Below are positions 28,014-37,683 of a stretch of DNA of 64,000 nucleotides, piece after piece. How positions within the stretch are numbered: the stretch's first letter is position 1; the number at the start of each line of letters is the position of its first letter. A program made the position numbers and the translations under genes. The notes beneath the pieces were generated by a model. The model was not told the origin of the DNA and did not search any database. It saw nothing but the letters and a program-made list of their open reading frames with translations. Origin of the DNA: Caryophanales bacterium UBA1188 (GTDB lineage Bacteria; Bacillota_I; Bacilli_A; Izemoplasmatales; UBA1188); assembly GCA_002310135.1 (NCBI GenBank), contig DBYK01000003.1, positions 248,001 through 312,000 on the forward strand, read 5' to 3'.

Positions 28014-29675
28014 CTAGCTAAATAATTGGAGTAAAGTGTTATATCTATCATCATCCATTTCATTATCTGGATTATTTTTATATTCTTCTAAAGAATTTAA
28101 GATATCATTCTTTGTTGAATCATCAAGAGAACTTAACATACCACTATTATTTTCTGCTATAGCGAGCACTAATTGAGAACTTGCGAGTTCTTCAACTAAT
28201 TCATTTATATCTTGAACATCTAAATCATCTATGGAACCATCTTGTGATAATTGAATTAAATCTGCGATAACTTGAGCTTCTTCTTGGAAATTTATATCAT
28301 CTGCATTTACGCCTTCAATTCCAAGCTCATCAAGACATGATGAAACAATTTCTTTAACTACTTCTGAATCATCTAGATTTGAAATCATTTCAATTATTTC
28401 ATCTCTAGAAATAGAACTTAGTTCATTTGTGTCTACTGCTTCATAGAATTTAATCAAATTAGAAACATGTCTTAACTCTACCTTCATATTGTCATATGTC
28501 ATATTTGATAAATTTATTTCATTTAAGAAACTGAAATCGCCAGTATTATTCTCTAACATTTCATCTAAGAATGCTTGACCGACTAAGCCTAATAAACTAT
28601 TTTTAATTGAGATTGTTTTAAAATCGACACCTGTGAAATTTGCTTTCTTTAAGAATGAAACACTATCATTACCTTCTTCATTAGGGAATGTGACTAAGAA
28701 ATATCTCATTAAGTCTGATAGAAGATTTGCGATTTGCGATTCACTAGAAATAGAGCTTCTTGCAGTATCGAATTTAGTGAGTGGAGCATCTAGTGCATCA
28801 AGAAGATCCGCAAATGCATCAATCTTATCCGAATAACTAGATGAAGAAAGTGAAGATGAAAGAGATGACATATTGTTTTTAATGACTCCAAAAAGATCAA
28901 TAAATGAAGGCATAAATACTGAAATATTATCTATTTCTTCGATGAAATAATAATCTTGAGTTGAATCAGCATTTGAATATGTTAAAAGGCTAGGTCTTGT
29001 ATCATTTAGAGTCTTTGAATAGAATTCAAGCACAAAAGATGAACTAGCTTGTTCTTCTACTAAAGTGAATTTGCTTTCAAGTTCAGTTTTATCGCTTTCA
29101 CTCATACTATCATTTGCCATTAAAGGATAATAAGAATGAGCATCCTTTAAGATTGGAGATACTACTACAATTGGGAATAATAATAAAGCTGCCCACACTG
29201 CACCTGATAATATTCCAGGAAGTCCGAAAGTTAGAATTGCAGTATTCTTTTTAGCTCCATTTTTCTTTGTGAATATTCCACCAATAATCTTAAATATCAA
29301 GGCGAATATTATTACTGAAAGAATTCCTATAACTAAGAAAAGCACTATTTTAACTAATACTTCTGGTGCACTATCAACGATAGTTTTGAAATCAGGAACG
29401 TTATCATATAACTTCTTAACAATATCGATGTTTAATATGTAATTCTTTATATAGTCAACAACGCTATCTTCTGGTGCTGCATCAGAAAAGAATGGTATTG
29501 TTGATGCTTTAACTGTAGCTAATTTAAGGTACACTGTAGGTGTGATTAAGTATGCGAAAACTAAGCCACCTAGTCTTCCTATAAATGCGAATATCTTTTT
29601 ACTTGCTTTACCAACTAAAGAAAATAATAAGCCTAAGACAAGTAAGCCAATGACTGCTATGTCAATGTAGTTCAT
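28014..29675 (-). CDS. CvpA-like membrane protein with long C-terminal domain
   Basis: The product (553 residues from the ATG at 29675, which has AGGAGAA before it) begins with four predicted membrane spans over residues 1-170. The start MNYIDIAVIGLLVLGLLFSLVGKASKK resembles CvpA/YshB colicin-V-production proteins. The remaining 380 residues are acidic, Ser/Asp/Asn-rich and helical, with no family I recognise. The ORF is open to 29726, but that start has no ribosome-binding site. It lies between the serpin gene and the hydrolase-RluA gene, all on one strand with gaps under 30 bases, so the three may be cotranscribed. The function is unknown. Confidence 0.7.
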   Translation of the reverse strand: MNYIDIAVIGLLVLGLLFSLVGKASKKIFAFIGRLGGLVFAYLITPTVYLKLATVKASTIPFFSDAAPEDSVVDYIKNYILNIDIVKKLYDNVPDFKTIVDSAPEVLVKIVLFLVIGILSVIIFALIFKIIGGIFTKKNGAKKNTAILTFGLPGILSGAVWAALLLFPIVVVSPILKDAHSYYPLMANDSMSESDKTELESKFTLVEEQASSSFVLEFYSKTLNDTRPSLLTYSNADSTQDYYFIEEIDNISVFMPSFIDLFGVIKNNMSSLSSSLSSSSYSDKIDAFADLLDALDAPLTKFDTARSSISSESQIANLLSDLMRYFLVTFPNEEGNDSVSFLKKANFTGVDFKTISIKNSLLGLVGQAFLDEMLENNTGDFSFLNEINLSNMTYDNMKVELRHVSNLIKFYEAVDTNELSSISRDEIIEMISNLDDSEVVKEIVSSCLDELGIEGVNADDINFQEEAQVIADLIQLSQDGSIDDLDVQDINELVEELASSQLVLAIAENNSGMLSSLDDSTKNDILNSLEEYKNNPDNEMDDDRYNTLLQLFS

Positions 29676-29700
29676 ATAAGTTCTCCTTTTAATGTCTATA

Positions 29701-31059
29701 TTAGTTAATTTTAGGATTATTAACAAGTCCTAAAAATAATGGAATATCATTTCCGCTTGAAACCATGAACAAGAATGGTCTATCTAAAACAAATTCTATT
29801 GTCTCAGTTGGGCCAACTGAAGTTGCTTTATTGAGTATAACTGTGAAAGCTGCGGCTTCACATCCTTCTTCATCTATTAATACTCTTGCCCCATGAATAC
29901 AATCAGTAACACAGATATCATCTCTATCAATTAAATTTGAAAATTTATCACTTCCTGCTTCAAATATTTCATTTACACCTAATCCTTTTAAGATTTCAAT
30001 GAAATCCATCTTACTTGAAACATCAAATTTAGGAATAGATAAATTCACACTTCCAAATTTATATTCTATTCCTTTATTATCTTTTAAGAATTCATTGAAA
30101 TCATCTGAATCTAGTAACTCATGAGGAGTAGTTCCTTCTTTAGGCAATACAAAATACATATATCCACCATAAATAAATGGAACTCTTACCAAAAAACCGT
30201 TTTCAAATTTATAGTATGAAGTACTAATTGTATTATGCATAAAATCCACTAATACTTCTTCATTATTATTTAAATAGAATGTATCCTCAGTTGTCATGAG
30301 TTCATTGAAATGAGATTGCCAATTACTCTTAAAATAAATAGTTGAGGCAATCGCAAATATAGTTTGGTAGTCGAATTCTATATCTTGAATTTGTGATTTT
30401 AAAAGATTATTAGTTCCACTATTTAACCAAGATCTAAACACATTTGAATACTTAGGATCTCCCATAGTGCCACTAAATGATGATGAATAATAATAATTTG
30501 ATAAGATATCTAATACTGCATTCTTATAAACATTTCTATCGCTTAACCAAATCGAATTATTTAGATAAATCTTTAGTTTATCATCATTCCTATATGTGAT
30601 GTCCATAAGTGATTTAATGTCTCTTCTAAATGTATTAAAATTGCTAAACCCTAGTAAAGATAATAATTCTTCTTGAGCGCTGCCACTTGTAACTTCACTT
30701 AAAATGGAAAGAGCTAGGTAAACATTAATAGGTGAATACACAACATTTGTATTAGAATTATCAGTTAAAAATGCTTTCGCAGTTTTTTGAATATAATTAT
30801 AGAAACCTTCTGGAATATTGAACTCTTCTAATAAATCATTTCTATATACATTCCATTCGTGTTCAGCCCTATTGAAAGATTCATAATCAGTAACTCCAAA
30901 TTTAGTATAATCTTCTTCAACAGGTTTCTTTTTATAATCAATTACATTTGATAGTTTTAGTACATTATTCTTAGGCGGAGTATAAGTAGTTGTATTAGCA
31001 CAACTTGAAAACAATAATACAAGTGTTGAAACAAATAATACGAGCATTATTTTCTTCAT
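29701..31059 (-). CDS. lipoprotein serpin (serine protease inhibitor)
   Basis: The 452-residue protein has a lipobox (LLFSSC, Cys 20), a spacer of about 80 residues and then a complete serpin fold. Recognisable segments are SPINVYLALSILSEVTSGSA, NSIWLSDR, the breach/shutter strand FAIASTIYFKSNWQSHF, the reactive-centre hinge EEGCEAAAFTVIL and the C-terminal DRPFLFMVSSGNDIPLFLG. The Ala-rich hinge is typical of inhibitory serpins; Cys stands where Thr is usual. The reactive loop is a few residues longer than in alpha-1-antitrypsin, so P1 cannot be fixed by eye. It is probably displayed on the cell surface against host or competitor proteases. The start has AAAGGAGG. Confidence 0.93.
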   Translation of the reverse strand: MKKIMLVLFVSTLVLLFSSCANTTTYTPPKNNVLKLSNVIDYKKKPVEEDYTKFGVTDYESFNRAEHEWNVYRNDLLEEFNIPEGFYNYIQKTAKAFLTDNSNTNVVYSPINVYLALSILSEVTSGSAQEELLSLLGFSNFNTFRRDIKSLMDITYRNDDKLKIYLNNSIWLSDRNVYKNAVLDILSNYYYSSSFSGTMGDPKYSNVFRSWLNSGTNNLLKSQIQDIEFDYQTIFAIASTIYFKSNWQSHFNELMTTEDTFYLNNNEEVLVDFMHNTISTSYYKFENGFLVRVPFIYGGYMYFVLPKEGTTPHELLDSDDFNEFLKDNKGIEYKFGSVNLSIPKFDVSSKMDFIEILKGLGVNEIFEAGSDKFSNLIDRDDICVTDCIHGARVLIDEEGCEAAAFTVILNKATSVGPTETIEFVLDRPFLFMVSSGNDIPLFLGLVNNPKIN

Positions 31060-31091
31060 ATGTTATCCTCCTTTAATCTATTCTTTCTTTT

Positions 31092-31120
31092 ATTATTTTA
31101 AAAAGAATTAGGTTTTTCAA
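31092..31120 (-). promoter_or_regulatory. possible serpin promoter
   Basis: The minus strand has TTGAAA, a 17-base spacer and AATAAT, about 35 bases before the serpin start. Confidence 0.45.
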
Positions 31121-31156
31121 CCTTTTTATACATAAATGCATAAAAAAAGTAAAGAC

Positions 31157-31185
31157 TTGTATTTTTTTGTGAAAAAGTTTATAAT
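31157..31185 (+). promoter_or_regulatory. thiT promoter
   Basis: TTGTAT, a 17-base spacer and TATAAT lie just upstream of the TPP riboswitch. Confidence 0.65.
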
Positions 31186-31197
31186 ACTAGATAAATA

Positions 31198-31268
31198 GGG
31201 GAGCAATCGCTGAGAGGTCTATAAAGACGACCCTTCAACCTGATCTAGGTAATGCTAGCGTAGGGAAT
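31198..31268 (+). promoter_or_regulatory. TPP (thi-box) riboswitch
   Basis: The THI-element hallmarks appear in order: GGGGAGC, CTGAGAGG, the GACCCTT segment, then ACCTGATCTAGGTAATGCTAGCGTAGGGAA. It precedes a thiamine transporter gene, as expected. Thiamine pyrophosphate binding should switch the downstream hairpin on. Confidence 0.96.
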
Positions 31269-31286
31269 GGATAATCGTTTTTTTGA

Positions 31287-31318
31287 CTTCCCCATCATTT
31301 TAAAAGGGAGGTTTTTTT
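31287..31318 (+). terminator. riboswitch hairpin: terminator and SD sequester
   Basis: CTTCCC (31287-31292) can pair with GGGAGG (31306-31311), which is also the thiT Shine-Dalgarno. Seven T follow and the ATG begins at once. The hairpin could therefore stop transcription, hide the ribosome-binding site, or do both. Confidence 0.6.
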
Positions 31319-31897
31319 ATGGAAAAGATGAAATTATATCTTAAAGATATAATAGAGATTGCCATCTTTATTTCAATCGCAATAGTGCTTGATAAACTAT
31401 TAAAGATTCCATTTGCGCCTACTGGAGGCTCAATCAATCTATCTATGGTTCCACTTTTAGTAATAGCTTTAAGACATGGACCATTTAAAGCATTTATTGC
31501 GGGTGGAATAGTGTTTGGTTTAATCACAAATTTACTAGATGGATATGGACTTAATACTTATCCTATGGAGTATTTAATTGCGTTTGGAGCGACTGGAATA
31601 CTTGGACTGTTCGCAAAAACTATAAGCAAGAGTTTTGAGAATAAAAAAGATATCTTCTTATCTTATATAATACTCATCTTAAGTGTGGCACTAATTGCGA
31701 CAATTAGAGTACTTGCAGCTAGCGTAGATTCTGTCTTGTTCTATGAACTCGATTGGGGTGCAGCAATTCTATATAATGTTTCATATGTATATTTATCTGC
31801 GCTCTTCTCACTTATCGCAACCGCTATACTTCTTCCAATAATAGGAGTGTTGAATAAGAGTTTCAAGACAGCATTTCTAAACAAAAAAAGAGCCTAA
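31319..31897 (+). CDS. thiT: ThiT, thiamine-specific S-component of an ECF transporter
   Basis: The 192-residue membrane protein has six predicted helices. The family motifs GGSINLSMVPLLVIALRHGP and GYGLNTYPMEYLIAFGA contribute the thiamine-binding residues. It works with the shared ECF module (EcfA/A'/T), which is not in this window. Control by the TPP riboswitch upstream confirms the substrate. It is one of only two protein genes on the plus strand here. Imported thiamine would serve IorA and transketolase, both TPP enzymes. Confidence 0.95.
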   Translation: MEKMKLYLKDIIEIAIFISIAIVLDKLLKIPFAPTGGSINLSMVPLLVIALRHGPFKAFIAGGIVFGLITNLLDGYGLNTYPMEYLIAFGATGILGLFAKTISKSFENKKDIFLSYIILILSVALIATIRVLAASVDSVLFYELDWGAAILYNVSYVYLSALFSLIATAILLPIIGVLNKSFKTAFLNKKRA

Positions 31898-31908
31898 GCT
31901 CTTTTTTT
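31883..31908. terminator. bidirectional terminator between thiT and transketolase
   Basis: GAGC-CTAA-GCTC is flanked by a run of A on one side and a run of T on the other, so it can end transcription from both directions. It includes the thiT stop codon. Confidence 0.85.
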
Positions 31909-33847
31909 ATTTTAATAATTCTTTAAATCTTAAAGCAATTTTATCTTTAGTAAAGCCTAAGGCAGGTATTACATCTTTCATATTACCACTTAAGCCAAAA
32001 CCATTAATTCCATATACATCTTTTGCGTATGCATTATTTCCAAATGGAGAGGACATTTCAACGAAGAGTGATGGTTTATCGCTTGGGATTAATTTTTCTT
32101 TAAATTCTTTAGTATTCTTATCAAATAGATAAGTTGAACAAATTTCAACAACTCTTACCCTAATTCCATCAGCCTTTAATACTTCTTTAGCATCTAGCGC
32201 TAGCGATACTTCACTACCCGTTGCGACGATTGTTCCAACGAAATCTTTTTCATCAGACCTTATGAATGCACCAGAATTGAATTCTTTTTCACTTACTTTA
32301 TCTAATAATTTTAAGTTTTGTCTTGTGAGAACAATGACTGTAGGTTGATCATTTTGATTTAGTGCATATTTAATAGAATCTAGAGTAGTTCTCGCATCAC
32401 TTGGCCTAAATACATTGAGTTGAGGAATAGATCTTAAAGATGCGAGTTGTTCTATAGGTTCATGAGTTGGACCATCTTCACCTACAGCTATAGAATCATG
32501 GGTGAACACAAATATAGATGGTATTTTCATTAAAGATGCGAGTCTTATCGCAGGTTTCATATAATCACTAAATACGAAGAATCCACCAGTTATACTTCTT
32601 ATGTGGTGAAGTACTAATCCATTAGTGATTGCGCCCATTGCGTGTTCTCTAACACCATAATTTATATTTCTTCCAAGCCTATTATCTTTAGTGAAGTCGC
32701 CATCGGCTCCTTTCACGTTAGTTGATGCGCTTAAATCAGCACTTCCAGCAACTATTACTTTATTCTCTTTAGATATTGCGTTAATTGCCTTACCTATAGT
32801 TTTTCTTGTGGCTTCATCTTCAAGAATGATATCTTTAAAAATATCTGAAGATACTTTATAATCATCATCTAATACTTTCTTAAATTCTATATAATCAACT
32901 GGGTATAGTTTCTTATATTTATTTAAGTTTCTCTTCCACTTCTTATATTTTGGAGCATTCTTAGCTATAGCATCTCTAAAATCTCTATATACTTCTTCAT
33001 CTACTTCAAATGGAGGATTGTTATAACCTAAAAATTCTTTTAATTTAGCAGTGCTTTCTATACCTAGTGGACTACCATGAGACTTAGACATACCACTAAC
33101 TAAAGAACCATATCCTATTACTGTATGGAACTCAATAATTGTTGGAAGAGGTGATTTCTTTGCTTTTTTGATAGCGTTTCTTACGCTATCTAAATTTTCA
33201 ACATCTTCAACTTCTAAATAATTAAATCCTAGTGACTTAAAATATAATTTTGGATTAGCAATACCTCCAGCATTTTCTACTGGTCCATCAAGTTGAATTT
33301 TATTAGAATCGAATAAAATAATTAATTTATTAAGCTTCAAGTGCCCTATAAGTGATAATGCTTCAAGAGTTACACCTTCTTGAAGGTCTCCATCACCACA
33401 TTCAACAAATGTATAGTGATCTATTAACTTTATGTCATCTTTATTGAATCTTTTGCTTAACATCTCTTCTGCGATAGCCATTCCTGCGGCCATAGCTATT
33501 CCTTGGCCTAGAGGTCCGCTTGTCGCATCTATTCCTTCTGTGTGCTTATATTCAGGATGGCCTGGAGTAATCGAACCTATTTTTCTAAAGTTCTTTAAAT
33601 CATCTATTGAAACATTATATCCAGTTAAATGAAGTAGACTATAAAGCATACTTGATGCGTGGCCTGAAGCTAAGACGAAACGATCTCTATCAAACCAATC
33701 TGGACAGATAGGACTAACTTTCAAAAAATCATGCCATAAAGTATAGGCAACTGGGGCAAACCCTAAAACAACTCCAGGATGTCCACTATTTGCGTTATTG
33801 ATTTCATCCATTGAAAGGACTCTTAAAGTATCTACTGATTTCTTCAT
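31907..33847 (-). CDS. tkt: transketolase
   Basis: The 646-residue protein is a full transketolase of the pentose phosphate pathway. The N-terminus reads SMDEINNANSGHPGVVLGFAP, the TPP/Mg motif is GDGDLQEGV, and the PYR-domain segment FSDYMKPAIRLASL and EDGPTHEPIEQLASLR loop are present. It transfers two-carbon units between ketoses and aldoses. It starts 12 bases after sufB with no terminator between, so it is likely the last gene of the suf transcript. That arrangement is unusual. Confidence 0.96.
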   Translation of the reverse strand: MKKSVDTLRVLSMDEINNANSGHPGVVLGFAPVAYTLWHDFLKVSPICPDWFDRDRFVLASGHASSMLYSLLHLTGYNVSIDDLKNFRKIGSITPGHPEYKHTEGIDATSGPLGQGIAMAAGMAIAEEMLSKRFNKDDIKLIDHYTFVECGDGDLQEGVTLEALSLIGHLKLNKLIILFDSNKIQLDGPVENAGGIANPKLYFKSLGFNYLEVEDVENLDSVRNAIKKAKKSPLPTIIEFHTVIGYGSLVSGMSKSHGSPLGIESTAKLKEFLGYNNPPFEVDEEVYRDFRDAIAKNAPKYKKWKRNLNKYKKLYPVDYIEFKKVLDDDYKVSSDIFKDIILEDEATRKTIGKAINAISKENKVIVAGSADLSASTNVKGADGDFTKDNRLGRNINYGVREHAMGAITNGLVLHHIRSITGGFFVFSDYMKPAIRLASLMKIPSIFVFTHDSIAVGEDGPTHEPIEQLASLRSIPQLNVFRPSDARTTLDSIKYALNQNDQPTVIVLTRQNLKLLDKVSEKEFNSGAFIRSDEKDFVGTIVATGSEVSLALDAKEVLKADGIRVRVVEICSTYLFDKNTKEFKEKLIPSDKPSLFVEMSSPFGNNAYAKDVYGINGFGLSGNMKDVIPALGFTKDKIALRFKELLK

Positions 33848-33858
33848 AATAAACTCCT

Positions 33859-35265
33859 CTATTCTAATTCAATTTTAATTAATTGATTCAATTCTACTGC
33901 ATATTCAAGTGGTAGTTCTCTTGAGAATGGCTCAATAAATCCCATAATAATTAATTCCATTGCTTCTTTTTCACTTAAACCTCTAGACTGTAAATAAAAT
34001 AGTTGATTATCACTGATTTTAGATACAGTTGCTTCGTGTTCAATTGATGATGATGAATTAGAAACTGTATTAAGTGGATAAGTATCACTCTTAGAGAGTG
34101 GGTCTAATAATAGTGTATCACAAGTTACACTTGATTTCGAGCCTGTAGCTTGCTTTGTTATCTTTGATAAGCCTCTATAATTAACAATTCCACCTTTTCT
34201 TGCGATTGATTTAGAGATGATAGTTGATGATGAATTCTTCCCAAGGTGTATCATCTTTGCTCCATTGTCTTGGAATTGTCCTTCACTTCCAAGGGCGACT
34301 GATATTACAAGTCCTTTTGAATTATCACCTTTTAACACACAACATGGATATTTCATATTAGCGCCTGATCCTATATTTCCATCAATCCACTCCATATATC
34401 CGCCTTCTTCTACTAAAGCTCTTTGAGTAACTAGATTGACGATATTAGTTGACCAGTTTTGAATTGTTGAATATCTACATCTTCCATTCTTTTTAACTAT
34501 GATTTCAATAACTCCTGAGTGCAGTGAATCATCGCTATATTTTGGGGCAGTACATCCTTCAACATAATTCACAAAACCACCTTCATCAACTATGATTAGG
34601 GTTCTTTCAAACTGTCCCATATTCGCACTATTGATTCTAAAATATGATTGAAGTGGTTTATCAAGCTTTACACCTTTTGGTACATATATAAATGAACCTC
34701 CACTCCAAAGAGCGCTATTAAGTGCTGCATATTTATTATCATTATATGAAACTACACTTCCAAAATATTCTTTATATATTTCTGGATATTTCTTAAGTCC
34801 AGTATCTGAATCTAAAAAGATTACGCCTTTTTCTTCTAATTCTTTTTTGTTGTTGTGGTAGACTACTTCACTTTCGAATTGTGTTGAAACACCAGAAAGC
34901 CATTTTTGTTCTGCTTCCATAATGCCAAGTTTATTAAAAGTTTCTTTTATTTCACTTGGAACATCTTCCCACTTATTCTTCACAGAATCAGTAGATTTAA
35001 TATAAAGACACATCTTTTTTGGATCAACCGCTTTTATTTTATCTTTTGGTCCATAAGATGGATCTTTTAATTCAAAGAAAGCCTTAAGACTTTTTAGCCT
35101 ATAATCAAGCATCCATTCTGGTTCACCTTTAGATTTAGATATTTCTTTTACTATTTCTTCATCTAAACCAGTTTTAACCTTTTTATAAGCTTTAGTGTCA
35201 GTTATAAAACCGTATTTATATTCACTCGCAATATTTAAAAGTTCTTCTCTTTTATCTTCTTCCAT
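33859..35265 (-). CDS. sufB: Fe-S cluster assembly scaffold SufB
   Basis: The 468-residue protein is a complete SufB. It has the N-terminal SKGEPEWMLDYRLKSLKAF, the segment YVPKGVKLDKPLQSYFRIN, the beta-helix core and the C-terminal IEHEATVSKISDNQLFYLQSRGL. With SufC and SufD it forms the SufBCD complex on which clusters are built from SufS/SufU-delivered sulfur. Its start codon is adjacent to the sufU stop codon. Confidence 0.97.
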   Translation of the reverse strand: MEEDKREELLNIASEYKYGFITDTKAYKKVKTGLDEEIVKEISKSKGEPEWMLDYRLKSLKAFFELKDPSYGPKDKIKAVDPKKMCLYIKSTDSVKNKWEDVPSEIKETFNKLGIMEAEQKWLSGVSTQFESEVVYHNNKKELEEKGVIFLDSDTGLKKYPEIYKEYFGSVVSYNDNKYAALNSALWSGGSFIYVPKGVKLDKPLQSYFRINSANMGQFERTLIIVDEGGFVNYVEGCTAPKYSDDSLHSGVIEIIVKKNGRCRYSTIQNWSTNIVNLVTQRALVEEGGYMEWIDGNIGSGANMKYPCCVLKGDNSKGLVISVALGSEGQFQDNGAKMIHLGKNSSSTIISKSIARKGGIVNYRGLSKITKQATGSKSSVTCDTLLLDPLSKSDTYPLNTVSNSSSSIEHEATVSKISDNQLFYLQSRGLSEKEAMELIIMGFIEPFSRELPLEYAVELNQLIKIELE

Positions 35266-35700
35266 CTAACTTTTCTCCTTTTTTAATGTATTTAGGAGTG
35301 CTTGAGATGAAATAGATGCACATCTAACTCTCGCTGGAAAATCTTTTATTCCATCGAAGACTTGAAGTTCATCAAAATCAATTGATTCATCATATTCCTG
35401 ATTTGAAACCATTTTTAAATAGTTATCTAAAAAATATTCAGCATCACTAACTTTCATACCCTTAACTACTTGAGATAATATAGATGCATTAGCGCAACAG
35501 ATAGAACACCCTACTCCATCTTGTCTAATATCAGTAATAATTCCATTTTCAACTTTTGATTCTATATTAATTTCATCTCCACAAGATGGGTTTTTAATAT
35601 GACAAGTGATATATGATTTGTCATTAATCAATCCCTTATTTCTTGGATTTTTATAATGATCCATAATTATTTCTCTATATAAATTTGATAAATTAGACAA
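35266..35700 (-). CDS. sufU: Fe-S assembly sulfur-transfer protein SufU
   Basis: The 144-residue protein begins LSNLYREIIMDHYKNPRNKG, the standard SufU start. It carries the three zinc-ligand Cys (in CGDEI, GCSICCAN and RVRCASI) plus the Asp of the first motif. SufU is a zinc protein that accepts persulfide from SufS. The start codon is TTG: AGGAGG sits nine bases before it, and no better Met lies upstream. The gene overlaps the end of sufS by eight bases. Confidence 0.94.
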   Translation of the reverse strand: MSNLSNLYREIIMDHYKNPRNKGLINDKSYITCHIKNPSCGDEINIESKVENGIITDIRQDGVGCSICCANASILSQVVKGMKVSDAEYFLDNYLKMVSNQEYDESIDFDELQVFDGIKDFPARVRCASISSQALLNTLKKEKS

Positions 35701-36889
35701 TTAAACCCACCTCCTTAAAGAAGTTTATAGCATCTTTTATTTTAGATATAAAAACTTTTACATCTTCCAAATCATTGTAATAATAAAAACTTGCGCGAAG
35801 TGTAGCGTTTACACCAAGAAAATTATGAAGTGGTTCAGCACAATGCTGTCCCGCTCTTAGGCAAATGCTTTCAGATAAATATGAAACTGCATCATGAGAA
35901 TGAACACCTTTAATATTGAATGAAATAATAGATGATGAATCAGTATCATTATAAATGATAATTTCATCCATTTTTTTAAGTTCACTTAAAGCTATATTTC
36001 TTAAAGAAATAGCTTTTTCTTCTTCTTTTAATAGATCTAGACTTCTTAAGAAATCTATGGCCTTAGATGCCCCAAAGATTTCCGCAATAGGCATAGTTCC
36101 AGCTTCAAACTTATATGGAATATCTTTATATGTAACACTATCTTTAGTGACAGTGCTGTTCATCTCTCCACCAAGTTCAACTGGTTCAAGCATATTTAAA
36201 TATTTCTTTTTTCCATAAAGCACTCCAAGACCAGTTGGACCAAAACATTTATGAAAACTAAAAGAATAAAAATCAGCATCTAAATCTTTTAAATCTACTC
36301 TAAAATGTGGTATAGCCTGAGCCCCATCAACACTCACTATAATATTATTTTTATGAGATAGTTCTATAATTTCTTTTATAGGAGTAATATAACCTAAAAC
36401 ATTTGAAACATGGGTTAATGCGACTACTTTAGTTTTAGGGCTTAATGCTTTCTTAAAGTTTTCAACTGTGATATGACCATCAGGAGTTAGTTCAACAAAT
36501 ACTAACTTTATTCCAATAGTTTTAGATAGTCTTAAGAATGGTAAAAATGAAGAATGATGTTCTAGTTCTGAAACTATAACTTCATCTCCTTCTTTTAAAA
36601 TATCTTTAAGCATAGATGCAACCATATTTAAAGATGAAGATGCGCCACGAGTAAATATTATTTCTTCACTATCTACATTTAAGTAAGATGCGATATTTTG
36701 TCTTGCATCTTCGCATATTCTTGTCGCATCAAAACAAATCTTGTATATTCCTCTTTCAATATTACAAGAATAATTGTTGTAGTAATTAGATACCGCATCT
36801 ATAACCATTTTAGGTTTTAAGCTAGATGCACTACTATCAAGATATACTAAATCTTTATGAACTTCATAAATAGGAAATAATTCTTTCAT
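35693..36889 (-). CDS. sufS: cysteine desulfurase SufS
   Basis: The protein (398 residues from the ATG at 36889) is a class V PLP enzyme that takes sulfur from cysteine. The PLP-binding Lys is K214 in SFHKCFGPTG, and the catalytic Cys lies in RAGQHCAEPLHNF. THVSNVLG and VDGAQAIPH are further conserved PLP-site segments. A TTG one codon upstream (36892) is in frame but less likely as a start. The ATG overlaps the sufD stop by one base (TGATG), so translation is coupled. Confidence 0.95.
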   Translation of the reverse strand: MKELFPIYEVHKDLVYLDSSASSLKPKMVIDAVSNYYNNYSCNIERGIYKICFDATRICEDARQNIASYLNVDSEEIIFTRGASSSLNMVASMLKDILKEGDEVIVSELEHHSSFLPFLRLSKTIGIKLVFVELTPDGHITVENFKKALSPKTKVVALTHVSNVLGYITPIKEIIELSHKNNIIVSVDGAQAIPHFRVDLKDLDADFYSFSFHKCFGPTGLGVLYGKKKYLNMLEPVELGGEMNSTVTKDSVTYKDIPYKFEAGTMPIAEIFGASKAIDFLRSLDLLKEEEKAISLRNIALSELKKMDEIIIYNDTDSSSIISFNIKGVHSHDAVSYLSESICLRAGQHCAEPLHNFLGVNATLRASFYYYNDLEDVKVFISKIKDAINFFKEVGLIV

Positions 36890-37677
36890 CAAATACCTCC
36901 TATAGCGCTTAATAATTTAGGTTCTACTAATTCCCTAAATTCTAAATTATCTATTTCTCTTAATATTGGCGCAATAAGAGAATATGATATTATTCTTTGT
37001 GCATCTTCTCTAGTTAAGCCTCTACTCATAAGATAATATATTTCATTTTCATCTATTGTGCCTATTGCACAACCATGAGATGCCTTAACATCTAGGCTAT
37101 CCACAATTAACACAGGTTTTGCGTCTATCTTAGAATCATTTGATGTGAGTATGCCTTTCACATTCTCAATAGCTTCTGAATCCTTTATTCCTTTTTTGAT
37201 TATAGATGATAATTCTCTATTAATTTCACCTTTATTAGATAAATAATAGAAGTCTGATTTTGAAGTAGTATTAGATTCATTATGATTTATATGGAATACT
37301 CCACTAATATTAAAGCCTCTTGCTGATAAAAATTCATATCCTTTAAATGATGAACCATCTTTTAAATTGATGATTTTATTATTATTTGAATCAGCATCAT
37401 ATAAATCAGAAGAATAAAGTTTTAAAGATGAATATGGTTCTAAATTTATATTTAAATCAAATGATTTTATTCCTGTGCTTATTAGAATAATTTCTATATT
37501 AGAATTATCACCAATATTTAAATCAATTTTTGATTCTTCTTTAATATTTAAAAGAAGATAAATCTTTGATTTAATATTTTTTTCTACGTTAAAGATAAAG
37601 ATCTTAGAACTAATATCTTTTATAATCACCATATTATCTTCTTTTTTAATATTTAAGACGTTTAAATCATTATTCAT
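36889..37677 (-). CDS. sufD: compact SufD, SufBCD complex subunit
   Basis: The 262-residue protein retains the SufD C-terminal half: KIDAKPVLIVDSLDVKASHGCAIGTIDENEIYYLMSRGL, with the conserved ASHG. It lacks most of the N-terminal helical domain of the usual 400-440 residue SufD and is Asn/Ile/Lys-rich. Position between sufC and sufS supports the assignment. The frame shows no sign of frameshift upstream, because SufC ends six bases away. It ends in TGA. Confidence 0.87.
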   Translation of the reverse strand: MNNDLNVLNIKKEDNMVIIKDISSKIFIFNVEKNIKSKIYLLLNIKEESKIDLNIGDNSNIEIILISTGIKSFDLNINLEPYSSLKLYSSDLYDADSNNNKIINLKDGSSFKGYEFLSARGFNISGVFHINHNESNTTSKSDFYYLSNKGEINRELSSIIKKGIKDSEAIENVKGILTSNDSKIDAKPVLIVDSLDVKASHGCAIGTIDENEIYYLMSRGLTREDAQRIISYSLIAPILREIDNLEFRELVEPKLLSAIGGI

Positions 37678-37683
37678 TTTGCC

